Shown: one piece after another, positions 1 to 6,808 of the stretch
Numbering within the stretch: position 1 is the first letter of the stretch
Layout of the letters: each line of letters begins with the position of its first letter
DNA from: Porticoccaceae bacterium
GTDB lineage: Bacteria > Pseudomonadota > Gammaproteobacteria > Pseudomonadales > Porticoccaceae
Length of the DNA stretch: 6,840 nucleotides
Direction: 5' to 3'
Assembly: GCA_023229065.1 (NCBI GenBank)
Contig: JALNZZ010000110.1
Location: 1-6,840 of the forward strand
Position numbers and translations under genes: made by a program
The notes under the pieces: model-generated
Databases searched by the model: none
What the model was told of the DNA's origin: nothing
What the model saw: only the letters and a program-made list of their open reading frames with translations

Positions 1-845
1 GCCTGGCGCGCGCCGAGGCTAACCTGAAAACCACCGAGAACCTCGCCAAGCGCTACGAGCGCCTGGTCAATACCAACGCCGTCAGCCAGCAGCAGTACGA
101 CGATGCCAGAGCCGCCTGGATTCAGGCCCAGGCGGAAGTCGAGGTGGCACGTATCGATGTGCAGTACACCAAGGTGCTGTCACCCATTGCCGGGCGTATC
201 GGGCGCTCTTATGTTACTGAAGGTGCCTTGGTCACCAATGGTCAGCCCGAGGAGCTGGCCACTGTCACCCAGCTCGACCCTATCTATGTCGACATCAGCC
301 AGCCCATTACCCAGCTGCTGCGCTTGCAGCGGGCGCTGGAGTCCGGCCTGTTGCAGTCCAGTGGCGAAAACCAGGCCCGAGTCACCTTGCAACTGGACGA
401 TGGCACTCTCTACCCCCTGCCGGGAGTTCTGCAATTTTCCGAGGTGAGCGTCGACCCCAGTACCGGGGCTGTGACCCTGCGCGCTGAATTCCCTAACCCG
501 GACCGCAAGCTGCTGCCCGGCATGTTCGTGCGCGCTCAATTGCAGGAAGGTGTGCAGGAACATGCCATCCTAGCGCCCCAGCAAGCAGTGTTTCGCGACA
601 GCCGCGGGGTCGCGCAGGTATGGGTGGTCGGCGCCAATAACAGCGCCGAGCGACGCGAAGTGGAAACCCTGCGCACTGTGGGCAACAGCTGGTTGATCGG
701 CAGCGGGCTGGAGAGCGGCGACCAAGTGGTCACCGAAGGCTTGCAGCTGCTGATCGAGGGGATGCAAATCAACCCCGTGCCGGCACAGAATGTCGACTTG
801 AGCATTGATCTGAGCCCCGCAGCTACCAACGCCACCAACGACTGA
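1..845 (+). CDS. mexA: RND efflux periplasmic adaptor (membrane fusion protein), MexA/AcrA-like, 5' end missing
   Basis: This is the periplasmic adaptor that bridges an RND pump and its outer-membrane channel. The reading frame is open from the left edge, with the first full codon at position 3 and 280 codons visible. Compared with MexA (about 383 residues), roughly the first 100 are missing, including the signal peptide, lipid-attachment Cys and first lipoyl half. Visible parts in order are the rest of the alpha-helical hairpin (about 1-165), the second lipoyl half with TKVLSPIAGRIGRS (168-209), the beta-barrel (QLDPIYVDISQP near 270-305 and LLPGMFVRAQL at 510-542), and the membrane-proximal domain with GLESGDQVVTEG (705-740). 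All of these closely match MexA/TtgA from memory. The GTG at 144 lies inside the hairpin and is not a start. The gene ends 10 bp before the pump gene, as expected for one operon. The family is secure; the symbol is by resemblance, not a tested orthology. Confidence 0.95.
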   Translation, partial: LARAEANLKTTENLAKRYERLVNTNAVSQQQYDDARAAWIQAQAEVEVARIDVQYTKVLSPIAGRIGRSYVTEGALVTNGQPEELATVTQLDPIYVDISQPITQLLRLQRALESGLLQSSGENQARVTLQLDDGTLYPLPGVLQFSEVSVDPSTGAVTLRAEFPNPDRKLLPGMFVRAQLQEGVQEHAILAPQQAVFRDSRGVAQVWVVGANNSAERREVETLRTVGNSWLIGSGLESGDQVVTEGLQLLIEGMQINPVPAQNVDLSIDLSPAATNATND

Positions 846-855
846 GGGAGCTACC

Positions 856-3800
856 ATGCCGCACTTTTTTATCGATCGACCCATCTTCGCCTGGGTACTG
901 GCGATCGTGGTCATGATGGCGGGCACTCTGTCGCTGCTCACACTGCCGATCAGCCACTATCCCAATATCGCCGCCCCGGCGGTGAGCATCAGCGCCACCT
1001 ATCCCGGTGCCTCGGCGGAAACCGTGCAGGACACCGTGGTCCAGGTGATTGAGCAACAGCTCAGCGGCCTCGATGGCTTCCGTTATATGTCGTCGAACAG
1101 TAACTCCGATGGCAGCGCTCAAATCATCGTCACCTTCACCCAGGGCACCGACCCTGATATCGCCCAGGTTCAGGTGCAGAACAAGATGCAGCTGGCGACA
1201 CCAAAGCTGCCGGAGGAAGTTCAGCGCCAGGGCATCCGGGTCGCCAAGTTCCAGGTCAACTTTATGCAGATCGTCGCACTGATCGACGAAAGCGGGCGCA
1301 TGAGCGCCTTTGATCTGGGCAACTATATCGCCACCCACTTGCAGGACCCCATCTCCCGCATCGACGGCGTCGGTGACTTTATGCTGTTCGGGTCGCAAAA
1401 CGCCATGCGTATCTGGCTCGACCCGGCCAAGCTCAACAGCTATCAGCTGACCCCGGCGGATGTCGCCCAGGCCATTCGTGAACAGAACGTGCAGGTGTCC
1501 TCCGGTCAGCTCGGTGGCCTGCCAGCGCTGGCCGGCACCCAGCTCAACGCCACCATTATCGGCAGCACCCGGATGAGCACCGAGGAAGAGTTCCGCGACA
1601 TTCTGATCAAGGTCAACCTGGATGGCTCGCAAGTGAGAGTCAGGGATGTGGCCGAGGTCAGCCTCGGCTCCGACAGCTACTCGGTGCACGGCAAGTTCAA
1701 TGGCTCGCCCTCTGCGGGGCTCGCCACCCGACTCGCCCCTGGCGGCAACCTGTTGGAAACAGTGGAAAGCATACGGGGTGTTTTGGAGGCCCACGAACCC
1801 TTCCTGCCGGAAGGCGTGACCATTGTCTACCCTTACGACACCACGCCGGTGGTGGAGGCGTCGATCAGCTCTGTGGTGTACACCATTATGGAAGCCATTG
1901 TGCTGGTGTTCCTGGTGATGTACCTGTTCTTGCAGAGCTTCCGCGCCACCCTGATTCCGACCCTGGCGGTGCCGGTGGTACTGCTCGGCACCTTTGCCCT
2001 GCTGCCGATGTTTGGCCTCAATATCAACGTGCTGACCATGTACGCCATGGTGCTGGCTATCGGTCTGCTGGTGGATGACGCCATCGTGGTGGTGGAGAAC
2101 GTCGAACGCCTGATGCACGAGGAAGGGCTGTCGCCACTGGAGGCGACGCGCAAGTCGATGCACCAGATCAAGGGCGCTCTGGTCGGGATCGGCCTGGTGC
2201 TATCGGCGGTGTTTGTGCCCATGGCCTTTTTCGGCGGCTCGGCGGGTATTATCTATCGCCAGTTTGCGGTGACCATTGTGATTGCCATGGGCCTGTCGGT
2301 GCTGGTGGCACTGATCTTCACGCCCGCTTTGTGCGCCACCATTCTCAAGGCTCCCAAGCCCGGTGAACTGCACGAAAAGAAGGGCTTTTTTGGCTGGTTC
2401 AACCGCAACTTCGACCGCGGCACCCGGCGCTTTGAGCGCGGCGTCGGCGCCATGATCCGCCACCGCGGCCGCTATTTGGTGATCTTCCTGCTGATCGTGG
2501 TTGGCACAGGCTGGCTGTTCAAGCAGACCCCAGCGGCGTTTCTGCCCGACGAAGACCAGGGCATGATGCTGGTGGAGGTGCGCATGCCCGCCAACTCCAG
2601 CGGCGAGCGCACCGAGCGAGTGTTGGCCCAGGTGCGCGATTATCTGCTGCAGGAAGAGCCCGCCGTGATCTCGCTGCAGGCGGTCAATGGTTTTAACTTC
2701 GCCGGTCGCGGGCAAAGCTCCGGTATCGCCTTTGTCCAGCTCAAGGATTGGTCCGAACGCACCGCGCCTGGTCAGGATGTGTTCAGTGTCGCCCAGCGCG
2801 CCAACCAGTACTTCAGCACCCATATCAAGGACGGCCAGGTGATGGCTTTCCCGCCCCCGGCCATCGTCGAGATGGGTAACGCCCTCGGCTTCAACTTCTA
2901 CCTGCAGGACAACGTGGGCCTCGGCCACGAGGCGCTGATGGATGCTCGCAACCAGTTCCTGATGCTGGCCAACCAGCACCCGGTGCTGATGGCGGTGCGC
3001 CCCAACGGCAAAGATGACGAACCGCAGTTCCGTATTCATATCGACCGGGAAAAGGCCCGTACCCATCTGTTGAGTATCGCCGCCATCAACGAAACCATGT
3101 CCGCGGCCTGGGGCTCGATGTATGTCAACGACTTTGTCGATCAGGGCCGGGTGAAGCGGGTTTACCTGCAGGGCAATATGGATTCGCGCCTGGCACCGGA
3201 GGATTTCGCCAAGTGGTATGTGCGCAACCAGAACGGCGAGATGATTCCCTTCTCCGCCTTTGCCTCTGGTGAGTGGACCTGGGGGTCGCCCAAGCTGGAG
3301 CGCTACAACGGTATCCCCGCGGTGGAGATCCTCGGCCAGCCAGCGCCTGGCTATAGTACCGGTGACGCCATGCAGGCTATTGCCGAGATCATGCAGGAGC
3401 TGCCGCCGGGCATCGGCCTGAGCTATACCGGGCTGTCCTATGAAGAGATTCAGACCGGCAACCAGGCACCGCTGCTGTATGCCCTCACGGTGCTGATCGT
3501 GTTCCTCAGTCTGGCGGCGCTGTATGAGAGCTGGTCCGTGCCTGCGGCGGTGATCCTGGTGGTGCCGCTGGGCATTATCGGCGCGGTATCGGCCACCCTG
3601 CTGCGCGGCTTGTCGGCAGACGTGTACTTCCAGATCGGCCTGATGACCACGGTGGGCCTGACGGCGAAGAACGCCATTCTGATCGTCGAGTTCGCCAAAG
3701 ATCTGTACGAGAAACAGGGGCGCAGCCTGGCCCAGGCTGCCATTGAGGCCGCCCGCCTGCGCCTGCGGCCCATTCTGATGACCTCGCTGGCATTCACCTT

Positions 3801-4005
3801 TGGCGTGTTGCCGATGGCGCTGGCCAGCGGCGCTGGCCAGGGCAGCCAGCACTCGATTGCCACCGGCGTAGTCGGCGGCATGATCACCGCCACCGTGTTG
3901 GTAGTGTTCTTTGTGCCGCTGTTCTACGTGCTCATCGTGGGGATGTTTGGCCGCAAGCGCCCCGCCCCTGAGGATGAGCCCGGTGCGACAGGAGAAAACC
4001 CATGA
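856..4005 (+). CDS. mexB: RND multidrug efflux pump, inner-membrane subunit (HAE1 family, MexB/AcrB-like)
   Basis: This is a proton-driven drug exporter that works as a trimer in the inner membrane. Its 1049 residues match the family length, and the N-terminus MPHFFIDRPIFAWVLAI is the AcrB/MexB signature. The proton-relay residues are present: D407 and D408 in TM4 (GLLVDDAIVVVENVER), K938 (LTAKNAILIVEFAKDL), R969 and T976 (RLRPILMTSLAF), equivalent to AcrB K940, R971 and T978. The layout is TM1, a large periplasmic porter/docking loop, TM2-7, a second large loop, and TM8-12. Substrate-pocket residues F136, F178, Y327, F613, F615 and F626 are kept, but AcrB F610 is Q608 here and AcrB Q176 is M176. 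The ATG has a strong ribosome site, GAGGGAG at 844-850, five bases upstream and overlapping the adaptor stop codon. Wide substrate range is expected from the family; actual drugs cannot be read from sequence. Confidence 0.97.
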   Translation: MPHFFIDRPIFAWVLAIVVMMAGTLSLLTLPISHYPNIAAPAVSISATYPGASAETVQDTVVQVIEQQLSGLDGFRYMSSNSNSDGSAQIIVTFTQGTDPDIAQVQVQNKMQLATPKLPEEVQRQGIRVAKFQVNFMQIVALIDESGRMSAFDLGNYIATHLQDPISRIDGVGDFMLFGSQNAMRIWLDPAKLNSYQLTPADVAQAIREQNVQVSSGQLGGLPALAGTQLNATIIGSTRMSTEEEFRDILIKVNLDGSQVRVRDVAEVSLGSDSYSVHGKFNGSPSAGLATRLAPGGNLLETVESIRGVLEAHEPFLPEGVTIVYPYDTTPVVEASISSVVYTIMEAIVLVFLVMYLFLQSFRATLIPTLAVPVVLLGTFALLPMFGLNINVLTMYAMVLAIGLLVDDAIVVVENVERLMHEEGLSPLEATRKSMHQIKGALVGIGLVLSAVFVPMAFFGGSAGIIYRQFAVTIVIAMGLSVLVALIFTPALCATILKAPKPGELHEKKGFFGWFNRNFDRGTRRFERGVGAMIRHRGRYLVIFLLIVVGTGWLFKQTPAAFLPDEDQGMMLVEVRMPANSSGERTERVLAQVRDYLLQEEPAVISLQAVNGFNFAGRGQSSGIAFVQLKDWSERTAPGQDVFSVAQRANQYFSTHIKDGQVMAFPPPAIVEMGNALGFNFYLQDNVGLGHEALMDARNQFLMLANQHPVLMAVRPNGKDDEPQFRIHIDREKARTHLLSIAAINETMSAAWGSMYVNDFVDQGRVKRVYLQGNMDSRLAPEDFAKWYVRNQNGEMIPFSAFASGEWTWGSPKLERYNGIPAVEILGQPAPGYSTGDAMQAIAEIMQELPPGIGLSYTGLSYEEIQTGNQAPLLYALTVLIVFLSLAALYESWSVPAAVILVVPLGIIGAVSATLLRGLSADVYFQIGLMTTVGLTAKNAILIVEFAKDLYEKQGRSLAQAAIEAARLRLRPILMTSLAFTFGVLPMALASGAGQGSQHSIATGVVGGMITATVLVVFFVPLFYVLIVGMFGRKRPAPEDEPGATGENP

Positions 4006-5393
4006 AAACCCGCTATCTGAGCCTCGCTGCGGCCCTGGTGCTGTCCGGCTGTAGCCTGGCCCCCGAGTATCAACAACCGGCCTCTCCGGTGGCCGCCAGC
4101 TGGCCCCAGGGCGCCGCCTACGACGCGGCGGCGGTGCAGCCCGGCACGCTGCCACTGAACCGGGAGACATTTTTCCAGCATCCGTCCCTGCGCCAGCTCA
4201 TCGACCTGGCGCTGGAGAGCAACCGCGATCTGCGTCAGGCCGCCCTCAATGTCGAAGCCTACCGGGCGCTGTACCGTATCCAGCGCTCCGAACTGCTGCC
4301 CAGTGTTGGTGTCGATGCCAGCGGCAACCGACAGCGCCTGCCCGATGATCTGGCGCCCTCTGGCGAAGCCGGGATCAACTCCCAGTACGGCGTCACCCTG
4401 GGCACCAGTGCCTGGGAGCTGGATCTGTTCGGCCGCATCCGCAGCCTGCAGGGTGCCGCCCTGGAGCGTTACCTGGCGACCGAGCAAACTCAGCGTGCGG
4501 TGCAAATTGCCTTGATCAGTGATGTCGCCAACGCCTGGTTGACCTTGAATACCGACCAGGCGCTGCTGGAATTGACCGAAGCGACGCTCGACAGTTACCA
4601 GCAGAGTCTGGCCATGATCGAGCTCAGCCATGCCGGCGGCATTGCCTCGGCCCTGGATGTGCGCCAGGCCCGCAGCCTGGTGGAGCAGGCGCGGGTGCAA
4701 CAGGCCCTCTACACGCGCCAACTGGCCCAGGACCGCAATGCCCTGCAGTTATTGGTGGGCGGCGAGATTCCCGCCGAGCTGTTGACACCCACCGAGGTGG
4801 ATACCGGCCTGCTGGCCGACCTGCCCGCCGGGTTGCCGGCGGATATCCTCCAGCAGCGACCGGATGTACGCGCTGCAGAGTATCAGCTGCGCGCCGCCAA
4901 CGCCGATATTGGCGCGGCCCGGGCGGCTTTCTTCCCGAGCATTCGCCTTACCGCTGCCGCTGGCACCGCCAGTGCCGAGCTGGACGGGCTATTTGAAGGA
5001 GGCTCGGGAACCTGGAACTTTATGCCTCAGATCAATATCCCGATCTTTACCGCTGGACGCCTCAGGGCCAACCTGGATTACAGTGAGATTCAGCGCGATA
5101 TTCACGTTGCTCAGTACGAAGGTGCCATCCAGAATGCCTTCCGCGAGGTCAGCGATGGCCTGGCTGCCCGCAGCACCTATCAGCATCAGTTGCAGGCCCA
5201 GACCGATTTGGTCAACGCCACCAGCGAGTATTACCAATTGGCTCAACAGCGCTACGACGAGGGCGTCGACAACTATCTGGTGGTCCTCGATGCTCAGCGA
5301 CAACTGTTTGCCAGCCGTCAGCAGCTGTTGGTGTATCAATTGCAGCAGCTGACCAGCGAAGTGGCGCTGTATCGCGCTTTGGGTGGCAGCTGA
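4002..5393 (+). CDS. oprM: Outer-membrane efflux channel lipoprotein, OprM/NodT family
   Basis: This is the outer-membrane and periplasmic tunnel of the tripartite pump, acting as a trimer. The 463-residue protein begins with a lipoprotein signal peptide ending in LSGC, so Cys17 should be lipidated. Two structurally repeated OEP halves follow. The first contains SSQYGVTLGTSAWELDLFGR (WELDLFG at 138-144), and the second contains INIPIFTAG (344-352), FREVSDGLA (380-388) and QRYDEGVDNYLVVLDAQRQLF (416-436). These blocks match P. aeruginosa OprM closely from memory. The protein stops at ALGGS, about 20 residues before the OprM C-terminus; that tail lies outside the channel fold. The start ATG overlaps the pump stop as ATGA, with GGAG at 3991-3994 as ribosome site, so translation is probably coupled. 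The channel gene sits in the operon, as in mexAB-oprM and unlike acrAB with its separate tolC. The closest named relative was judged by eye. Confidence 0.96.
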   Translation: MKTRYLSLAAALVLSGCSLAPEYQQPASPVAASWPQGAAYDAAAVQPGTLPLNRETFFQHPSLRQLIDLALESNRDLRQAALNVEAYRALYRIQRSELLPSVGVDASGNRQRLPDDLAPSGEAGINSQYGVTLGTSAWELDLFGRIRSLQGAALERYLATEQTQRAVQIALISDVANAWLTLNTDQALLELTEATLDSYQQSLAMIELSHAGGIASALDVRQARSLVEQARVQQALYTRQLAQDRNALQLLVGGEIPAELLTPTEVDTGLLADLPAGLPADILQQRPDVRAAEYQLRAANADIGAARAAFFPSIRLTAAAGTASAELDGLFEGGSGTWNFMPQINIPIFTAGRLRANLDYSEIQRDIHVAQYEGAIQNAFREVSDGLAARSTYQHQLQAQTDLVNATSEYYQLAQQRYDEGVDNYLVVLDAQRQLFASRQQLLVYQLQQLTSEVALYRALGGS

Positions 5394-5417
5394 TTAGGTT
5401 GATAGTCAACTGATCGG
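5390..5417 (+). terminator. Possible 3' hairpin of the efflux operon (no U-tract)
   Basis: The stop codon of the channel gene sits in an imperfect inverted repeat. Bases 5390-5397 pair with 5410-5417, base G5398 bulges, 5399-5402 pair with 5406-5409, and the loop is TAG. This gives 12 pairs, two of them G-U (5391/5416 and 5395/5412). Because the wobble pairs become A-C mismatches on the other strand, the structure fits the + strand transcript better. No T-run follows, so it is not a classical intrinsic terminator. It could be a 3'-end stabilising hairpin at a Rho-dependent end, or chance. Confidence 0.3.
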
Positions 5418-5440
5418 TACCGGGGCACGGGTGGCAGGTT

Positions 5441-5770
5441 TTAGGAGCCGCCCTGCTCCTCCTGCACATGCTTCACCATATCCATAAGCATGGCTCCAAC
5501 ATGGTGGTCTGCCACGGTGTAGAAAATCTGCCTGGATTTGCGCTTGCCGCGCACCAGGCAGGCTCCTCTCAGCAGCCGCAAGTGGTGGCTGACAAGGGAT
5601 TGGGACAGCCCTACCCTGGTGGCAATGTCACTGACCGAACGGGGCGTAGCCAGGCAGGACAGCAGGATCTTGAGCCTGCTGTGGTCGCCCAGCAGGCGAA
5701 AGGTTTCCGACAGGCGGGTCAATTGCTGCGGGGTGGGCAGCGGGCTGGTGGCCGTGGGCTCCGCCGTCAT
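5441..5770 (-). CDS. ArsR/SmtB-family metal-sensing repressor, predicted zinc sensor
   Basis: This is a small winged-helix repressor expected to release DNA when it binds metal. The chosen ATG gives 109 residues, typical for the family. The fold is visible as FRLLGDHSRLKILLSCL (24-40), the recognition helix region SDIATRVGLSQSLVSHHLRLL (47-67) and the wing RGKRKSRQIFYTV (74-86). The last helix carries D88, H90, H101 and E104, with the same spacing as SmtB D104/H106/H117/E120 and CzrA D84/H86/H97/H100, so the dimer-interface alpha5 zinc site looks intact. The alpha3 site is absent: the ELCVCDL-type cysteines are serines here (RSVSDIA, 44-50). A longer frame to an ATG at 5884 exists but would overlap the exporter gene by 89 bp, and its extra residues lack family character. 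The gene lies 25 bp after the CDF exporter on the same strand and probably regulates it. Zinc specificity is inferred from the ligands. Confidence 0.93.
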   Translation of the reverse strand: MTAEPTATSPLPTPQQLTRLSETFRLLGDHSRLKILLSCLATPRSVSDIATRVGLSQSLVSHHLRLLRGACLVRGKRKSRQIFYTVADHHVGAMLMDMVKHVQEEQGGS

Positions 5771-5777
5771 TGCGGCA

Positions 5778-5781
5778 TCCT
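5778..5781 (-). promoter_or_regulatory. Ribosome binding site supporting the repressor start
   Basis: On the minus strand AGGA stands seven bases before the ATG at 5770-5768. It lies in the 25-bp gap after the exporter stop codon. It favours this start over the upstream in-frame ATG at 5884, which lies inside the exporter gene. Confidence 0.6.
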
Positions 5782-5795
5782 GCGCTGAGCGGTTT

Positions 5796-6725
5796 TCACG
5801 ACAGCGCCTCGCCGTCGGGGCTGTTGATACTGCAATCGTGAGCGCCACTGGGGTCGAGCCCCACGGTGGGGTGTTCGATATCAAAGTGATGCTGCAGCTC
5901 CTGTTCTACCCGGTGGGTCAGCGCCACGATATCCACCCCTGGGGCGGGCAGAATCCGCAGTGTCGCCATGCTGCGCCCCGAGGTGATCAGCCACACGTGC
6001 ACATCACTCACGGCTTCAACACCTGGGAAGTTTTCCAGGATGTGCTGCACGATGTCATCGATCTCGATGTGCTCGGGGACGCCTTCCAGCAAGATATGCA
6101 GTGTCTGGGTAAACAAACTCCAGGCACTGCGCAGAATCAGCAGTGACACCAGTACCGACAGTATCGGGTCGATCGGCGTCCAGCCGCTAAACCAGATCAC
6201 GATCGCCGCTGCGATGGCGCCGATCGAACCCAACAGGTCACCTATCACATGCAGGATCGCTCCTCTGATATTGACGTGATCCGTATCGCCGCGGGTCAAA
6301 TGCCAGAGCACGAAAATGTTTACGAACATGCCGACCAGGGCGACCAGGAACATTGGCCCGGCCAACACCTCAGAGGGCTGTAACAGGCGCGTATAGGCCT
6401 CGTAGAGAATCCACAGGACAATGCCGAACAGGGTCAGCGCATTGACCAGACCGGCGATAACCTCAAAGCGCAAATAGCCAAACGTGCGCCGACTGTCTGC
6501 CGCGCGCCGACCGAGGCGAAAAGCGATATAAGCAAGGCCCAGGGCCCCGGCGTCCGTCAACATATGACCGGCATCGGCAAGCAGCGCCAGCGACCCCGAG
6601 ATAATGCCCCCGACCGCCTCCACCAGCATAAACGAGAAGATGATGACGAAGGCAATCAGCACCTTCTTCTCGTTTTCACGGGTAACCGCGGGTGCGTGCG
6701 CGTGATCGTGGTGATGACCGGACAT
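5796..6725 (-). CDS. Cation diffusion facilitator (CDF) metal exporter, CzcD/ZitB-like
   Basis: This is a proton-coupled exporter that moves divalent metal, probably Zn2+, out of the cytoplasm as a homodimer. Its 309 residues show the standard CDF plan: a His-rich N-terminus (HHHDHAHA, 4-11), six membrane helices between about residues 22 and 200, and a cytoplasmic domain from about 210. The transport site is HxxxD in TM2 (LLADAGHMLTDAG, H54 and D58) and HxxxD in TM5 (LHVIGDLLGS, H159 and D163), the set typical of Zn/Cd/Co exporters such as ZitB and CzcD; Fe-type members and YiiP carry Asp at the first position. The C-terminal domain keeps DVHVWLITSGRSMATLRI (241-258) and EHPTVGLD (284-291). 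The start ATG has only a weak ribosome site (AGG, ten bases upstream). It is the first gene of a two-gene unit with the ArsR-type repressor. Metal range beyond zinc is uncertain. Confidence 0.96.
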   Translation of the reverse strand: MSGHHHDHAHAPAVTRENEKKVLIAFVIIFSFMLVEAVGGIISGSLALLADAGHMLTDAGALGLAYIAFRLGRRAADSRRTFGYLRFEVIAGLVNALTLFGIVLWILYEAYTRLLQPSEVLAGPMFLVALVGMFVNIFVLWHLTRGDTDHVNIRGAILHVIGDLLGSIGAIAAAIVIWFSGWTPIDPILSVLVSLLILRSAWSLFTQTLHILLEGVPEHIEIDDIVQHILENFPGVEAVSDVHVWLITSGRSMATLRILPAPGVDIVALTHRVEQELQHHFDIEHPTVGLDPSGAHDCSINSPDGEALS

Positions 6726-6751
6726 AGCAAGGCTACCTGACTGATCGATTT

Positions 6752-6777
6752 AATACATTAACAGGCATTCATATATT
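6752..6777. promoter_or_regulatory. Predicted ArsR/SmtB-type operator (12-2-12 imperfect inverted repeat)
   Basis: The 26-bp element is centred between 6764 and 6765. Around a six-base core (6762-6767), eight of ten outward base pairs are symmetric: AATA.AT.AA on the left against TT.AT.TATT on the right. The layout TTAA-N6-TTCA resembles the family operator TGAA-N6-TTCA of SmtB and CzrA, with one half-site G replaced by T. It starts 27 bp upstream of the exporter ATG and covers the predicted -10 box, so bound repressor would block transcription. The assignment rests on recalled family consensus, not a search. Confidence 0.6.
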
Positions 6778-6785
6778 GAAGTCAA
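6757..6785 (-). promoter_or_regulatory. Predicted sigma70 promoter of the exporter-repressor operon
   Basis: On the minus strand a -35 box TTGACT (6785-6780, five of six consensus bases) is followed after 17 bp by GTTAAT (6762-6757, four of six) as -10. Transcription would start near 6750, giving a leader of about 25 nt. The stretch upstream of the -35 box (about 6786-6791, TTTTAT on this strand) is AT-rich and could act as an UP element. The predicted operator overlaps the spacer and the -10 box. Confidence 0.5.
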
Positions 6786-6808
6786 ATAAAACCAAAGATC
6801 CTTTGTTG

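Noticed and set aside
823..2163. A 446-codon minus-strand open frame opposite the first part of the pump gene
   Set aside because: It has the same shadow character: His/Gln/Gly-rich low-complexity translation, no ribosome site considered convincing, and complete overlap with a conserved gene.
3816..3840. Tandem GGCGCTGGCCAG copies with a 13-bp period
   Set aside because: They are inside the conserved pump coding sequence (MALASGAGQGSQ). Ala/Gly/Ser codons in GC-rich DNA explain the repetition, and a 13-bp period does not repeat any peptide.
2200..4170. A 656-codon open frame on the minus strand opposite the pump gene
   Set aside because: It is the antisense shadow of a high-GC coding gene. 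The translation is rich in His, Gln, Arg and Gly with no recognisable domain, while the + strand frame is an unmistakable RND pump.
5381..5437. GGGTGGCAG repeated at 5381-5389 and 5429-5437
   Set aside because: It is a nine-base match with one copy inside the channel gene and no symmetric or regulatory context, so chance is sufficient.
5443..5460. AGGAGC / GCTCCT inverted repeat with a six-base loop as a terminator
   Set aside because: It lies within the last codons of the repressor gene. In the minus-strand direction it is followed by AAAA, not a T-run, and in the + direction no T-run follows either.
5771..5884. N-terminal extension of the ArsR-type repressor to an ATG at 5884
   Set aside because: It would overlap the exporter gene by 89 bp and add 38 residues not found in the family. 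The internal ATG has an AGGA at the right distance.
5538..6146. A 202-codon + strand open frame opposite the repressor and exporter genes
   Set aside because: It lies antisense to two well-supported genes, and its translation shows no family features.
6785..6805. CAAAG-GAT-CTTTG hairpin followed by a T-rich stretch on the minus strand, as a terminator of a gene to the right
   Set aside because: The stem is only five mostly A-U pairs. The T-rich stretch is better explained as AT-rich DNA around the exporter promoter.
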